Source: CAYYNQ01 sp964473105 (GTDB taxonomy: Bacteria; Sumerlaeota; Sumerlaeia; MVZB01). Taken from it: a stretch of 64,000 nucleotides of DNA. The notes beneath the pieces are model-generated. The model ran no database searches. It had not been told where the DNA came from and saw only the letters and a program-made list of their open reading frames with translations. The stretch lies in the NCBI GenBank assembly GCA_964473105.1, contig CAYYNQ010000067.1:1-64000 (forward strand). The letters run 5' to 3'. Each line of letters opens with the position of its first letter. Within the stretch, counting starts at the first letter, position 1. A program made the position numbers and the translations under genes. This document shows positions 48,155 to 58,200 of the stretch, piece after piece.

Positions 48155-49522
48155 TTATGACGCGTGCCGGCTCTGGATTGAGCCCCCCAGCTCCGTATGC
48201 AGTGCGGCACCCTGCTTGATCAGCTCGTCCTGGACAAGCCTGATATCAACATCACGGACGCGCACGCCGCTCCTCTGTGCGATCACGGCCGCGATACCCG
48301 CGGCTTGTCCCAGGGCCCAGCAGTTGGGAATTTCACGCATAAAGATATGTGTGACAGGATCGCTCGAGAGGTTGCGTCCGGCGGCGATCAGGTTGTCCAG
48401 ACGAACCGGCAGAATGCATCCGAACGGGATCGAGACATTCGGGTGGCGGGGACTGGGTGGCGGGGACAGACCGATCTCGTCGTCAAAAACTTTCCCGGAT
48501 ATCCAGTCCTTTCGTTCCATGCGTGTCACACCCCTCATTCTGCGGCTGTGGCGTACGCCCATTTGTGAAGCGGTCTGCATGACCCGGGCATTTTCAAATC
48601 CCGGCATATTGTCCCGGTAGAAATCGAGCATGATCATCATTCGTTTGCGTGAGAGGATCTCGACGCTTGTCAGGTCCTCGACATCAATGCAGCTGTATCC
48701 GGTCAGTCGTGGCCCCATGAAGAGTGCCTTGTCGTTTCCCGGGACAACCATCGGGCGGTCGCGTACGCCGATCTCCTGTCCGCGTTTCATGACGGCCCTG
48801 AATTCATCAGGCTTGTGGCGTCGGAAATCTAGGTAACGCTGCATGTCCGTTCCGTCCCAGAGGAATGCAACATTCATGCGGTGGTGATTGTCATCCTTCA
48901 CAATGTCGGATTCGAATTCCTCGCCGGCAAGTGCAAAGATGTCTCCATCCCCCGTTGCATCGATGACATTATCCGCAAGTATGGCCTGACGGCCGGACTT
49001 GCTTTCGAAGATAACCCCCCGTACATTATCGCCGTCCTGGATGGGTGCCACGGCCCATGCGTGCAGCAGCAGGTTGACGCCCTTTTCCTCCATCAGGGAG
49101 AGGTGCGCTATTTTGAGGATCTCCGGGTCGATAGTTGGTGACCATGTGATCGTGCCGTGGAACGATGCCCATCGGTCGTTCCAGTAATCGAGCAGGTCCT
49201 GATTGTCATTTTTACCCCAGATATCCCGGGGGGGGCTCAGTAATGCCTGTTCCGGGACACGTCCGAGGAGTTCGTTGGCAAAGCCGGCGATGACCTGTTT
49301 CCCGTCCCAGTCGGTCATCCGGTCGATCCAGACCACAAGCCCTCCGGTCGACATGCCGCCCAAGTGGCCGTAGCGCTCGACAAGAATTGTGTCGGCCCCC
49401 ATTTGGGCCGCCGCCGCCGCCGCCGCACACCCGGCGGGACCGCCGCCGGCAATCAATACATCACATTTCCGGTAGACGGGTATTTCCTTTGCAGGTTCCA
49501 GGTATGTCTCATTGTTGGCCAT
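48155..49522 (-). CDS. FAD-dependent oxidoreductase (FAD_oxidored family)
   Basis: Flavoprotein with an N-terminal dinucleotide-binding motif VLIAGGGPAGCAAAAAAAQMGADTILVERYGHLGGMST (GxGxxG, acidic end at Glu), followed by DATGDGDIFALAG and the C-terminal LIAAGRNLSSDPVTHIFMREIPNCWALGQAAGIAA, which closes the FAD site. These match the FAD_oxidored family common in Poribacteria, Planctomycetes and Verrucomicrobia. A run of seven alanines sits in the first helix and is encoded by a GCC repeat. The ATG at 49522 is used (455 residues). It is first in the minus-strand operon. The substrate is unknown; dehydrogenation of the imported acid or a sugar derivative is an inference. Confidence 0.87.
   Translation of the reverse strand: MANNETYLEPAKEIPVYRKCDVLIAGGGPAGCAAAAAAAQMGADTILVERYGHLGGMSTGGLVVWIDRMTDWDGKQVIAGFANELLGRVPEQALLSPPRDIWGKNDNQDLLDYWNDRWASFHGTITWSPTIDPEILKIAHLSLMEEKGVNLLLHAWAVAPIQDGDNVRGVIFESKSGRQAILADNVIDATGDGDIFALAGEEFESDIVKDDNHHRMNVAFLWDGTDMQRYLDFRRHKPDEFRAVMKRGQEIGVRDRPMVVPGNDKALFMGPRLTGYSCIDVEDLTSVEILSRKRMMIMLDFYRDNMPGFENARVMQTASQMGVRHSRRMRGVTRMERKDWISGKVFDDEIGLSPPPSPRHPNVSIPFGCILPVRLDNLIAAGRNLSSDPVTHIFMREIPNCWALGQAAGIAAVIAQRSGVRVRDVDIRLVQDELIKQGAALHTELGGSIQSRHAS
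49408..49426. repeat. GCC triplet repeat inside the FAD oxidoreductase gene
   Basis: About six consecutive CCG/GCC units encode the poly-alanine of the FAD-binding helix; length changes would stay in frame. Confidence 0.6.
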
Positions 49523-50207
49523 GGGGTGTTCTTTTTCGTTTCCAGGCCTGACAGCTCTGTCCTGTGCAGACAGCTGCAATCATCCCGGGTATAATTTTGG
49601 AAACAGCCCAACCTATCATAGGAACGAACTCTTTTCCATAGGCAGATCGGTGTCGTATCCCGGTAGTTACCTGAACGGTATCCTGCCGGGGATCCAATCC
49701 CGTATTGACAATAAATCCTGCAATGTCGACCTGGAGCCATCAGGAAAAGGCCATGATTCGAATCGGATCCTGATCGCTCGGGGACTCGGGAAAGGTGGTT
49801 GGGGCATGTTGAACATGGAGAATATAGGGCGACATGCCGACCGGTTTGGGAGTTGGCTTGTCCTGAGTCCTGCGCTGACGCTTATGCCTGTGCCTGTGCA
49901 TTTGGCCGACTCTGCTGGGAAAATGGAGCATGGGTGGTGGAACGAGATTCGGGAGCAGGCAAGGGAGGAGGGCTCGCGGTCTGTTGTCTTTGCCGAAAAT
50001 CCAGGCCCGAAAAACCTCCCGACCATCGGATGACCCTGCCCTGGCACGAAACTGACGATTATCGGCAGAAGCGGTTTCCCTGCTTGCCTGCGGTGGGGAA
50101 TGTTTCCCGGGTTTCTGGATTTGCCCCCTTGTCGGGAACCTGGCGGGCATTCCTGTACCATTTCAGGGGGTTCCGGATGACCGTTCCCCCGGGAGGTATA
50201 GGCCCGT
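49523..50207. other. 685-bp region without a convincing gene
   Basis: Lies between the FAD oxidoreductase start and the flippase stop. It must hold the promoter of the catabolic operon on the minus strand (an AATTATACC -10-like word near 49595 without a good -35) and an odd palindrome CCTATCATAGG near 49612. A plus-strand open frame to 50033 has gene-like codon use from about ATG 49806 (75 residues, ...NMENIGRHADRFGSWL...) but no ribosome-binding site and no known family. It may be a gene relic. Antisense frames of similar length make the signal ambiguous. Confidence 0.4.
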
Positions 50208-51371
50208 TCATCCTGTCGTGGGGGAATCGTCATGCGCCTCCAGCAGCAGCCGCCGGAATGCGATGACCACGAAGACAAGTGCGAATAATCTGACCGATAG
50301 CGTTGATATGCCCGCTGCGACCGCTCCCATTGACGGGATCAGTAGATAGTCAATTAGGCCGTTCATGAAAAGTTGGGCCAGGTTCATTGTCGTCAGCCAC
50401 CACGCCCGGTTGAACGCGAGACAGAAGAAGGATAACGGGTTGATTATCACAGAGATGGACATCCCCGCTGCCAGCAGATCCAGCACCCATGTGCTGCGGT
50501 TGAATTCGCCGTCGTTGATGAAAGGGATCAGGATATGACCCGAGATCATGACCACGATCACGGCAACCGCGAGCAACAAGGCACCCCACGACAGGGCACG
50601 AGCGGTCTTGATCATCGCCTTGCGGCTGCGTGTGGAGGCGATTTCGGGCAGCAATACCGTCGAGATTGCGGCGGCAAGCATCGGGAAACCCTGCGCGATA
50701 TTGTAGGCAAATCCGAACTGTCCGATCTCGCCGGCATCATCCAGAAGCAGCCTCAGCATGAACACGTCGGTACGCATCATCATCGAGGCGATAATGGCTG
50801 AGAGGAAGATCCACCTGCTCATTTTGAAAATTGAGGATAATTCCCCCCGAACATGACCCGACTCCGCCTGTGCTGACCAGAAGCATCGCGGCCAGAATGT
50901 CGAGGCCAGCAGCGACCCGATGAAGGGGATGCTGATGTAGGCCCAGATGGAAGATGACACATCCATCAGTTGCGCGGCGATCAGCCCGAGAAACATCATC
51001 AGGCGGAGCCCGTGGTTGAGTGCGGTGAGGATCGCGTAATGTCCAAACTTTTTTCTCGACTGCATCGAGGCCTGGCAGAACATCCACATTGAAGACCCGA
51101 AGCCGCCAACGCACGCAAGCCGGAATGTCCGGACCGAGTCGATGTCCTTCAGCCAATATTGGCATATGGTTTCAGCATAGACCAGGCATGGAAGGACGCA
51201 TGCCATGGAGGTCAGGATCCGGATACCCAGTGCATACCGGAGTAGCACCTCGGCGCAGAGTGGTTGTCCCGATTTGAATTTGTCGCTATAGAACTTGATG
51301 ATGGTTGTCGATAAGCCGAAATCCGACAGCTGGGCGATCAGGATCATCACCATCTGAAGGGACGTGAACAT
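50208..51371 (-). CDS. Polysaccharide flippase (Wzx/MATE-like)
   Basis: Polytopic protein of the MVF/oligosaccharide-lipid flippase superfamily, moving polyprenol-linked glycans across the inner membrane. About twelve hydrophobic helices are seen; QLSDFGLSTTIIKFYSDKF and MMMRTDVFMLRLLLDDAGEIGQFGFAYNIAQGFPM are typical of the repeated half-domain. The first ATG (51371) lies after transmembrane helix 1: the same frame encodes 52 more sense codons back to the proC stop, including KIASGNLLGNALNFLGLVVLG, which reads as the missing first helix. No ATG, GTG or TTG exists there. A CTG at 51464 with AGGA 5 bases upstream, or an ATC at 51503 with AGGA 9 bases upstream, could be the real start. Functional call good, start doubtful. 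Confidence 0.8.
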   Translation of the reverse strand: MFTSLQMVMILIAQLSDFGLSTTIIKFYSDKFKSGQPLCAEVLLRYALGIRILTSMACVLPCLVYAETICQYWLKDIDSVRTFRLACVGGFGSSMWMFCQASMQSRKKFGHYAILTALNHGLRLMMFLGLIAAQLMDVSSSIWAYISIPFIGSLLASTFWPRCFWSAQAESGHVRGELSSIFKMSRWIFLSAIIASMMMRTDVFMLRLLLDDAGEIGQFGFAYNIAQGFPMLAAAISTVLLPEIASTRSRKAMIKTARALSWGALLLAVAVIVVMISGHILIPFINDGEFNRSTWVLDLLAAGMSISVIINPLSFFCLAFNRAWWLTTMNLAQLFMNGLIDYLLIPSMGAVAAGISTLSVRLFALVFVVIAFRRLLLEAHDDSPTTG

Positions 51372-51527
51372 CCCCAGCTGATCATCGCCCAGCGCGATAC
51401 CGAGGACGACCAGGCCCAGGAAATTCAGGGCATTTCCGAGCAGGTTGCCCGAGGCTATCTTCAGGATATTCCTGAAAAGGGGGTGGGAGGATAGGGCGCC
51501 GATTTTGGGTGATCCTGCGGGCCCGGG

Positions 51528-52367
51528 TTAACCGGATTCCTCGGCAAGTTCCTCCGAGCGTTTGCATGCGCGCCGGATGCCTGCGGTCAGGACATTTTGC
51601 AGCCCGAGCCGTTCAAACTCCTTCAGGGCGGCCTCGGTTGTGCCCCCGGGCGAGGTGACATCCTCCTGCAACCGGGAAAAACCATCTCCCGAGGCGTGGG
51701 CCAGTGCGGCCGCTCCTTGTATCGTCTGCAGGGTGAGATCCCTTGACAATTTGCTGTCTAGGCCCATTGCCTCACCGCTAGCGGACAGAATCTCCATTAA
51801 CTTGAAAACATATGCCGGACCGCTGCCGCTTAGTGCGGTGACTGCATGCAATTTGTCTTCCTCAACCTCGAATGCGACACCAATTGAGGAAAGAAGCGCC
51901 CGGGTCCTTTCAAGGTCGCCTTTAAGCACGGATGATCCGGCCGCAAAGGCTGCCGCAGCCATGTTGACAAGGGCCGGGGTGTTTGGCATCACACGAATAA
52001 CACGTGAACCCGGGGACAAATGTTTCTCGATCCGTTTCAGTGGGAACCCGGCGGCGATGGATATCAGGAGATGATCCGGATTGACGGAGGGGGAGATGGA
52101 CTGCAGGACACCAGGGATGACCTGGGGTTTGACCGAGAGCACGATCGTCGTGACGGACTCCAGCAACCGGGCCGGGTTCATGGTGACCCGGATCCCGGTT
52201 TCCGTCTCGAGTGCATCAAGTTTCGATCCTTCGATGTCGTTTGCCCAGATGTTGGCGGGTGATACAAGGTCCTTGTCGATGATACCGCGGATCATAGCGT
52301 TGGCCATTTTGCCAGCGCCGATAAAACCAATCGATGGCACAAGGTTTTTTAGATCAGTCATGTTCAT
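51528..52367 (-). CDS. proC: Pyrroline-5-carboxylate reductase
   Basis: Last step of proline synthesis, NAD(P)H-dependent. Rossmann motif IGFIGAGKMANAMIRG at residues ~13-28, VLSVKPQVIPGVL, RVMPNTPALVNMAAAAF, and the family signature HAVTALSGSGPAYVFKLMEILSASGEAMGL followed by QTIQGAAALA and LQEDVTSPGGTTEAALKEFE. The length of 279 residues fits. proA is at the other end of the window. The gene is directly followed, in the same frame after its TAA, by the flippase coding region, so translation of the two is likely coupled. Confidence 0.95.
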   Translation of the reverse strand: MNMTDLKNLVPSIGFIGAGKMANAMIRGIIDKDLVSPANIWANDIEGSKLDALETETGIRVTMNPARLLESVTTIVLSVKPQVIPGVLQSISPSVNPDHLLISIAAGFPLKRIEKHLSPGSRVIRVMPNTPALVNMAAAAFAAGSSVLKGDLERTRALLSSIGVAFEVEEDKLHAVTALSGSGPAYVFKLMEILSASGEAMGLDSKLSRDLTLQTIQGAAALAHASGDGFSRLQEDVTSPGGTTEAALKEFERLGLQNVLTAGIRRACKRSEELAEESG

Positions 52368-52410
52368 TTGGCCGGGGGCGGGGCGGTCTGTCCCGGCGGG
52401 CCCTTCCTCG

Positions 52411-53070
52411 TTATTTTCCAGACTTTTTCTTCATGGGTTTGCGGCCGCGTGGGCGGTTGATATTTCCGGTCTGACCGACCTTCCTCCCCTTGGCTGTCAG
52501 GCAGAATGAGCCGTTGCCATTGCGCCCGACCCATTCCTTGCCAATGCTGCTCGCGGAGAGGTTTCGAAGCATCTGGACCACATCGACCGAGGCGGCTGCG
52601 GGCGCGCAGGTGAGTCTTCCAAGCTGCTTGTGAGCCCTGGTCACATCGCCTGCGGTAAAATCACCGGTTTCCAGGACATGCTTGCAGAGAAACCACGCGA
52701 TGGCGAAGACAATCCCGTCCTTGCCGAGACCCCGATCTCCTGCAACCGAAAGGATGTAATGTTTGAGGCGGTCGAGTTTTTTTGGGGGAATTTTCAGGTC
52801 ACTGGTCCGGATGATCACGGGTTGGCGTCCCGGCTTCCCCAGTCCCTTGCGTGTGATACTTGCCGCCTTCTTTTTCGTGGGTCGTCCCCGTTTGCCATTC
52901 ACGGCAGCGGGGGGGATGTTCCCGTCCCGGATCAGCGCAGCCTGTTCCCGGAGCATTGTGTCGATCCTGGATCTGTGCTGAGTCAGCCCATCGAGTACGA
53001 ACTTTTCGGAGCCTTCAATTTCAAGGACCAACCCGCCCGTTTGGATCCTGAACCTGGCATTCGGTGCCAT
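52411..53070 (-). CDS. Unknown basic protein with two AT-hook-like motifs
   Basis: 219 residues, not recognised as a named family. The N-terminal ~45 residues (RFRIQTGGLVLEIEGSEKFVLDG) look like a small beta-rich segment. A basic linker carries GKRGRPTKKK (about residues 58-67), an AT-hook-like GRP core flanked by lysines, and the C-terminus ends in NRPRGRKPMKKK. Between them, residues ~95-195 (DGIVFAIAWFLCKH, FTAGDVTRAHKQLGR, GNGSFCLTAKGRKVGQ) resemble a winged-helix-like domain. DNA binding is an inference from these basic motifs. The gene is 43 bp upstream of proC on the same strand and may be cotranscribed. Confidence 0.7.
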   Translation of the reverse strand: MAPNARFRIQTGGLVLEIEGSEKFVLDGLTQHRSRIDTMLREQAALIRDGNIPPAAVNGKRGRPTKKKAASITRKGLGKPGRQPVIIRTSDLKIPPKKLDRLKHYILSVAGDRGLGKDGIVFAIAWFLCKHVLETGDFTAGDVTRAHKQLGRLTCAPAAASVDVVQMLRNLSASSIGKEWVGRNGNGSFCLTAKGRKVGQTGNINRPRGRKPMKKKSGK

Positions 53071-53314
53071 TCAATCCATCCTGTTTATTTTGCTCGTATT
53101 CGCTCCATTGGTGTCTGTATATTCAGGGCATGAACCCGCACGCTGCCAATCATCATTTACACTCCTATGTTTGTCAATCTTCAATTCCGGACCGTTGTTG
53201 TCGGGCATCCTTGGCATCCCGGCCTGTCCGAGGCATGCCGTTTGAACTGTTTCCCCGAGGGTGGGGCTGCATACCGGGATTCTCTCGACCGGGAAACCAT
53301 GCCGTGGAAACCCC

Positions 53315-54736
53315 ATGCCAGGCATGAGAAAAAACATCATCCTGCCCATGGCAATCTTATTGGTCCTGCTTGGGTGCTGTGCAAATTATCTTCTTGTTGT
53401 CTGGTTGTTCAAGCGCGAGCTGAGGATCGCGGAGGATGAAATCGTCAAGGAATTGATCCTTGAATCGATCAGGTCTGCACCCGAGATCAACAGGGAGATC
53501 GAATCGATCGAGGACAGTCTGGAAGATTCAGTCCGGCCCGTGCGCCAAGGTATTGGGGGCGGCAGAAGGGTTGTGTTTGCGCTCGAGGAGGTGCTGCAGA
53601 AACACCAGAGTATCATCTTTATCATGCTGACCGATCTGGACGGGATGATCCGGCTCAAATCGAATATCAAATCCGAATATTCCCATATTGAAAAACTGAT
53701 CGAGGGGGAGGAGACATATTTCGGTGTTCGTGATGAGATCGATGCGAAGTATCCACGGTTATGGTGGGTGACGACGGATGCGAAGCTTTCGGTCACGTCG
53801 AGCCACAAATGGCGTGTCCTGGTGGACCCGCAGGCCTACCGCAGGTTGGACACCGTGTTCGAGCTTGCGGATGAGGCCATGGTGTCCAAGCTGATTCGTT
53901 CTGTCCTGATTGCAATGGCGCTTGTGATCTTTGTCTTCATTGGGATGTTGCGCCAGAAACGAACAGCCGACCGGTTGCGCAGGCAGCGCGACGAGGCGGA
54001 ACGAATGGCCTACGTCGGTACTCTTGCGTCGGGTCTCGCCCATGAAATACGCAACCCGATCAATGCGTTGGCCATGCAGTTGGAGATGATTGAGGAGGAT
54101 ATGGAGGAAAGGGCTGCCCCCGGATTTCAAGGGGAGCCTGGCGTGGGCGAAATTTCCGTCGGTCAACCCAAGGGACCCTCCTTTGTGGCAAGGTTGCGCA
54201 GTATCAGGGATGGACTTTCGAGACTGGAACGCTCGGTGCAGGATTTCCTGACATTTGCACGTCCGGGTGACCAGAAGCCCTCGACAGTGTGGCTTTACAA
54301 CATCATCCATGAGCTTTTCGAGGAGACCGAAGCTTCAAATCCAGGGCGGACACTGGATTTGTCGCATACTGTCCAGCCGAGGTTGGCGCTGTGGTGTGAT
54401 GTCCATGCTTTGAGGCAGATCATTGGAAACCTTCTCAGCAACGCGGTGAGAATCCAGATGGGACGGAACCAATGTATAGTACGGATTGAGGCTCGCAGGC
54501 AAAATCGAACTATCGTGATTCTTGTCGATGATGCCGGTCCGGGGGTCTCCGTCCAGAACCGGGAGCGAATCTTTGAATGTTTTTTCACCACGCATCCCGG
54601 TGGTTCGGGGTTGGGGCTTGCCATTGCCCGTCGACTGACAGAGATGAACGGGGGGGAACTGAAGTCTCTGGAGGGAGGCTCCTCACTGGGGGGTGCTCGT
54701 TTCAGCCTGACATTGCCGGTTGCTGAAAAATCCTGA
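53315..54736 (+). CDS. Sensor histidine kinase with periplasmic domain (orphan)
   Basis: Membrane kinase of 473 residues from the ATG at 53315 (GGAAA upstream; ATG 53324 also possible). Topology: transmembrane helix 1 (ILPMAILLVLLGCCANYLLVV), a periplasmic PAS/Cache-like sensor (about residues 35-185), transmembrane helix 2 (SVLIAMALVIFVFIGML), a coiled linker, H-box AYVGTLASGLAHEIRNPINAL with the phosphorylated His, N-box IIGNLLSNAVRIQ, G1 LVDDAGPGVS, F-box FECFFTTHPGG, G2 GSGLGLAIAR. The H-x-E-x-N-P-x-N box groups it with NtrB/ZraS-like kinases. No response regulator lies next to it. Its promoter region, 53071-53314, shows no strong elements. Confidence 0.9.
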   Translation: MPGMRKNIILPMAILLVLLGCCANYLLVVWLFKRELRIAEDEIVKELILESIRSAPEINREIESIEDSLEDSVRPVRQGIGGGRRVVFALEEVLQKHQSIIFIMLTDLDGMIRLKSNIKSEYSHIEKLIEGEETYFGVRDEIDAKYPRLWWVTTDAKLSVTSSHKWRVLVDPQAYRRLDTVFELADEAMVSKLIRSVLIAMALVIFVFIGMLRQKRTADRLRRQRDEAERMAYVGTLASGLAHEIRNPINALAMQLEMIEEDMEERAAPGFQGEPGVGEISVGQPKGPSFVARLRSIRDGLSRLERSVQDFLTFARPGDQKPSTVWLYNIIHELFEETEASNPGRTLDLSHTVQPRLALWCDVHALRQIIGNLLSNAVRIQMGRNQCIVRIEARRQNRTIVILVDDAGPGVSVQNRERIFECFFTTHPGGSGLGLAIARRLTEMNGGELKSLEGGSSLGGARFSLTLPVAEKS

Positions 54737-55226
54737 CGTATAAAGGGTTTCGTCCTGATCGTATGGATTGCACAAAATATGACAATAAAACTAATTGATT
54801 CAGTATCATATGGTTATCAAGGACTGTTATAAGGCCGCCCCCCTCATTTTCAGGTTTTTCCGGGTGTTTTTTTTTCTCGCAACTTCAAGGATGGCAGGGT
54901 TATATTTCACCCAGAGATTCTGTTCCGGCTCCCCGTCCGGAGAGCTGTATAACGATTCCAAATCTGACCGGAACGATGTCAAAGATGCTTTCAGCTTAAT
55001 TTCTCAACAGGAGGTTCGCTCCGAGATACCCTTTGTTGCCATATGTTGTATCTGATTGATGTCCTTGTTCCATATATGGATCAAACAACAGATCAGGGCG
55101 GGTGGTGGCCCAGACGCCGCTATGAATGGCTTGAATTTATCACCCCGCGGATAATCGTTGGATTTGTTGCGAGCAGACCCGGTTTCGAATTGACGTTCAG
55201 AAGGATCCTTCAGGAGTCGAAAAAGC
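54737..55226. other. 490-bp intergenic region before smc
   Basis: No gene is convincing. It holds an AT-rich stretch (54770-54830), a T9 run near 54867 (possible end of the histidine-kinase transcript, without a clear preceding hairpin), and AGGAGG near 55009 with no start codon at proper distance. The smc ATG has its own AGGAG 10 bases upstream. Confidence 0.45.
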
Positions 55227-58200
55227 ATGTTTTTCAAAAGCATTGATGTTGTCGGTTTCAAATCTTTTGCCTCACGCACCACCTTTGATTTTATGCCCGG
55301 GACCACTGTTGTGGTTGGGCCCAACGGTTGCGGGAAGTCAAACATTCTGGACGCCATCAAGTGGGTGCTGGGTGAACAGGGTGCGAAACAGTTGCGTGGC
55401 AAGAAGATGCAGGACGTGATTTTTTCAGGCTCGGCATCATTCAAGCCGCTAGGCGTTGCCGAGGTCAGGCTGACGATTGACAACAAGATGCGGGTCCTTC
55501 CGATGGATTTCAACGAGGTCCAGGTTACGCGACGTCTTTTCCGTAACGGCGAGAGTGAATACCAGATCAACAAGATCCCCTGTCGTCTTCGCGATATTCA
55601 TAATCTGTTCATGGGGACCGGGATCGGCAAGTCCTCGTATTCCATGATTGAGCAGGGCCGGATCGGCCAGATAATCAATTCCAAACCCATTGAGCGTCGT
55701 TACCTTTTTGAGGAGGCCGCGGGAATATCAAAGTACAAGGCACGCAAGCTCGAGGCATTGCGCAAGTTGGAGCGTACGGAGATCGATCTTTCCCGTCTTC
55801 GTGACCTGCTTGTTGAAGTCGAGCGGCAGGTCAATTCCCTGAAGCGTCAGGCGGGCAAGGCCCGGCGTTACCGGGAACTGATTGGCAAGTATGAGAGGGG
55901 TGAACAGGAGTTGATACTGATTCGGTTCCGTGGGATTTCCGGACAACTTGAGGAGGTCGGTGCCGACCTTTCGGGCGTACGCGGAAAACTGGGCGGCATG
56001 CGGGAGGTCCTGTCTTTGCGCAACGCTGCCATCAATGAGGCCAGGGACAAGAGTGAAGCCCTCAATCAGCAGGTGCAGGATGGCAGCCAGGCTCTCTACG
56101 ATCTGCAGAACAATATAACGAACTGCCAGCATCAAATCCAGCGCCTGGCAGACCGGATACAGGGTCGCGACGAGAGGAAGAAGCAGATCGCACTAGAATT
56201 GCGGGAACTTTCTGAGAGGAAGGACGAGATCGAACTGCGTCATGAGGAGAACCGGTTGCGGCGTGAAAGGTTTGAGGAGTCCCTCGGGAAGAATACGGAG
56301 CTCTATGAGAGTCATGAGTCCAATTACCGGGAGCTGAAGTCACGTACACAGGCGCGTACGCAGAACATTGATGAACTGGTCGGGAAAACATCGCAGCTGC
56401 GGAAGACCATGTCGGAAATGGAGATTGAGGTGCGCTCAGCCGAGGCCCAGCTCACAAGACTTGAGGGAGCAAAGCAGGAGGCGGAAGAGCAGGCGGCGAC
56501 ACTGGGGGGGGATATCCGTGATCTTGAAAGGGGTCATGCCGGGTTGGGGAAGCAAGCCGACTCAGGGGCGGAAAAACTGGGCAAGCAGGAACAGGAGCAC
56601 GAGTCCCTTGACGGGCGCCTCGGTGAAAAACGAGAGGAATTGCTGACATTGCAGGGGGAACTCGAGAAGTCTTTGCGCAATCTTCATGCCGACCGATCGA
56701 GACTTGAGACACTCCGGGAGCTTGCAGCCAGTTACGAGGGTTTTTATCAGGGTGTTCGCGAGGTCATGCAGTTGTCGGGAAGTGGAGGGCTCAGGGGAAT
56801 CCGTGGGGTCGTGGCAAATCTCATCGAGGCCGGCGCTGATCACGAGCTTGCGATTGAGGTTGCTCTGGGCAGTCGGTTACAGCATGTGATCACGGACAAG
56901 GCTGATCAGGCGCGTGCAGCCATCATGAATCTCAAGAAGCACGGCCGGGGCCGGGCGACGTTTCTTCCGCTTGACCGGCTCAGGATTCAGGAGCCCGGCG
57001 CGGACTTGCTCGATGCAGTAGGCAGTCCAGGCGTGATTGGTCTGGCATCGGACATTGTCAGGCATGACCCGTCCATCAAGAGGGCCGTGCAATATCTGCT
57101 TGGAACCACCCTTCTTGTTGAAAGCCTTGATGTCGGACTGAAGCTCAGCAAGCAGGGTTTTAACGGTCGTTTCGTATCATTGGACGGGCAGTTAATCAAT
57201 CCATCGGGATCGATGACCGGGGGTCGCGTCAGGTCCACGGGACTGTTGACGCGTGAAAGGGAGATCAGGACGCTTGAGAAGGATACCGAAAGGCTGGACA
57301 GGCGGACGGTTCAGATGAGGAACCAAGTCGATAGGATTTCAGGTGAGACGGAAAAACTCGATGCCCGGTTAACCCGGGGGAAAGCCCTGCTGGAGACCCG
57401 CCGTCTGGAACACCATAACATGCTCAAGGATCTCGAGGTGATGGAGAGACAAATTGGGGAGGCCCGTGAGCAACTTTCCCGGAGGAACACCCAGGTTTCG
57501 CAGATAGGAGGGGAATGTCGTGATTACCGGGATGCTGTCAAGAAAAAATCGGGACTCATTCAATCGTCCGGTGCGAAGCTGAAGAAGCTGGAAGAAGAGC
57601 TTGAAAAGGAACGCGATGAAGCCCGTAACCAGAGCGAGGAGATCGTGGAAATGGGTGCCATGGTGGCCGAGGCCCAGGCTGTGATGGCTCAGTCGCGGGA
57701 GGCCATCGCCGAGGCTAAGCGCGAGCAGGGTGAGATCCAGCGTGATCTCAATGCATATGACCAAAAAAAAGAACAGCAACTGGCCGAACAGGATGGACTG
57801 ATCCGTGAGAAATCACAGCTTGAGGAAAAAATCGGCCAGATTCAGGGGGAAATTGACAGGGTTGGCAGTGAACGCGAAGGTCTGAACAAGCGATTGAATC
57901 ATGACCAGTCTGACCGGGACAGGGTGGTGACCCGGATTCGTGAACTCGGCTCCGAGATTGAGAGTTACGAGCGGGATGAAAAGCAACTCGACAACAGTCT
58001 TCGTGAATCCGAAATGCGGCAGATTGAACTGAGGACACGTGTTAATGAACTGAACGAACAGTGCGACACAAAATATGGCCTGGGGCTTGAGAGCCTGGCC
58101 TCGAAACTCGGGGATATCGACCGTGATCCCGCGGAACTCCAGAAGTCCGTCACCGAGATGAAAATGAAACTGGATCGTATTGGCATCGTCAATATGGGTG

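Noticed and set aside
54795..55055. 86-codon plus-strand frame before smc with an aromatic hydrophobic stretch
   Set aside because: No ribosome-binding site, AT-rich non-coding composition, no domain.
55004..55573. 189-codon minus-strand frame overlapping the start of smc
   Set aside because: Covers the Walker A region of smc on the other strand and lacks a ribosome-binding site.
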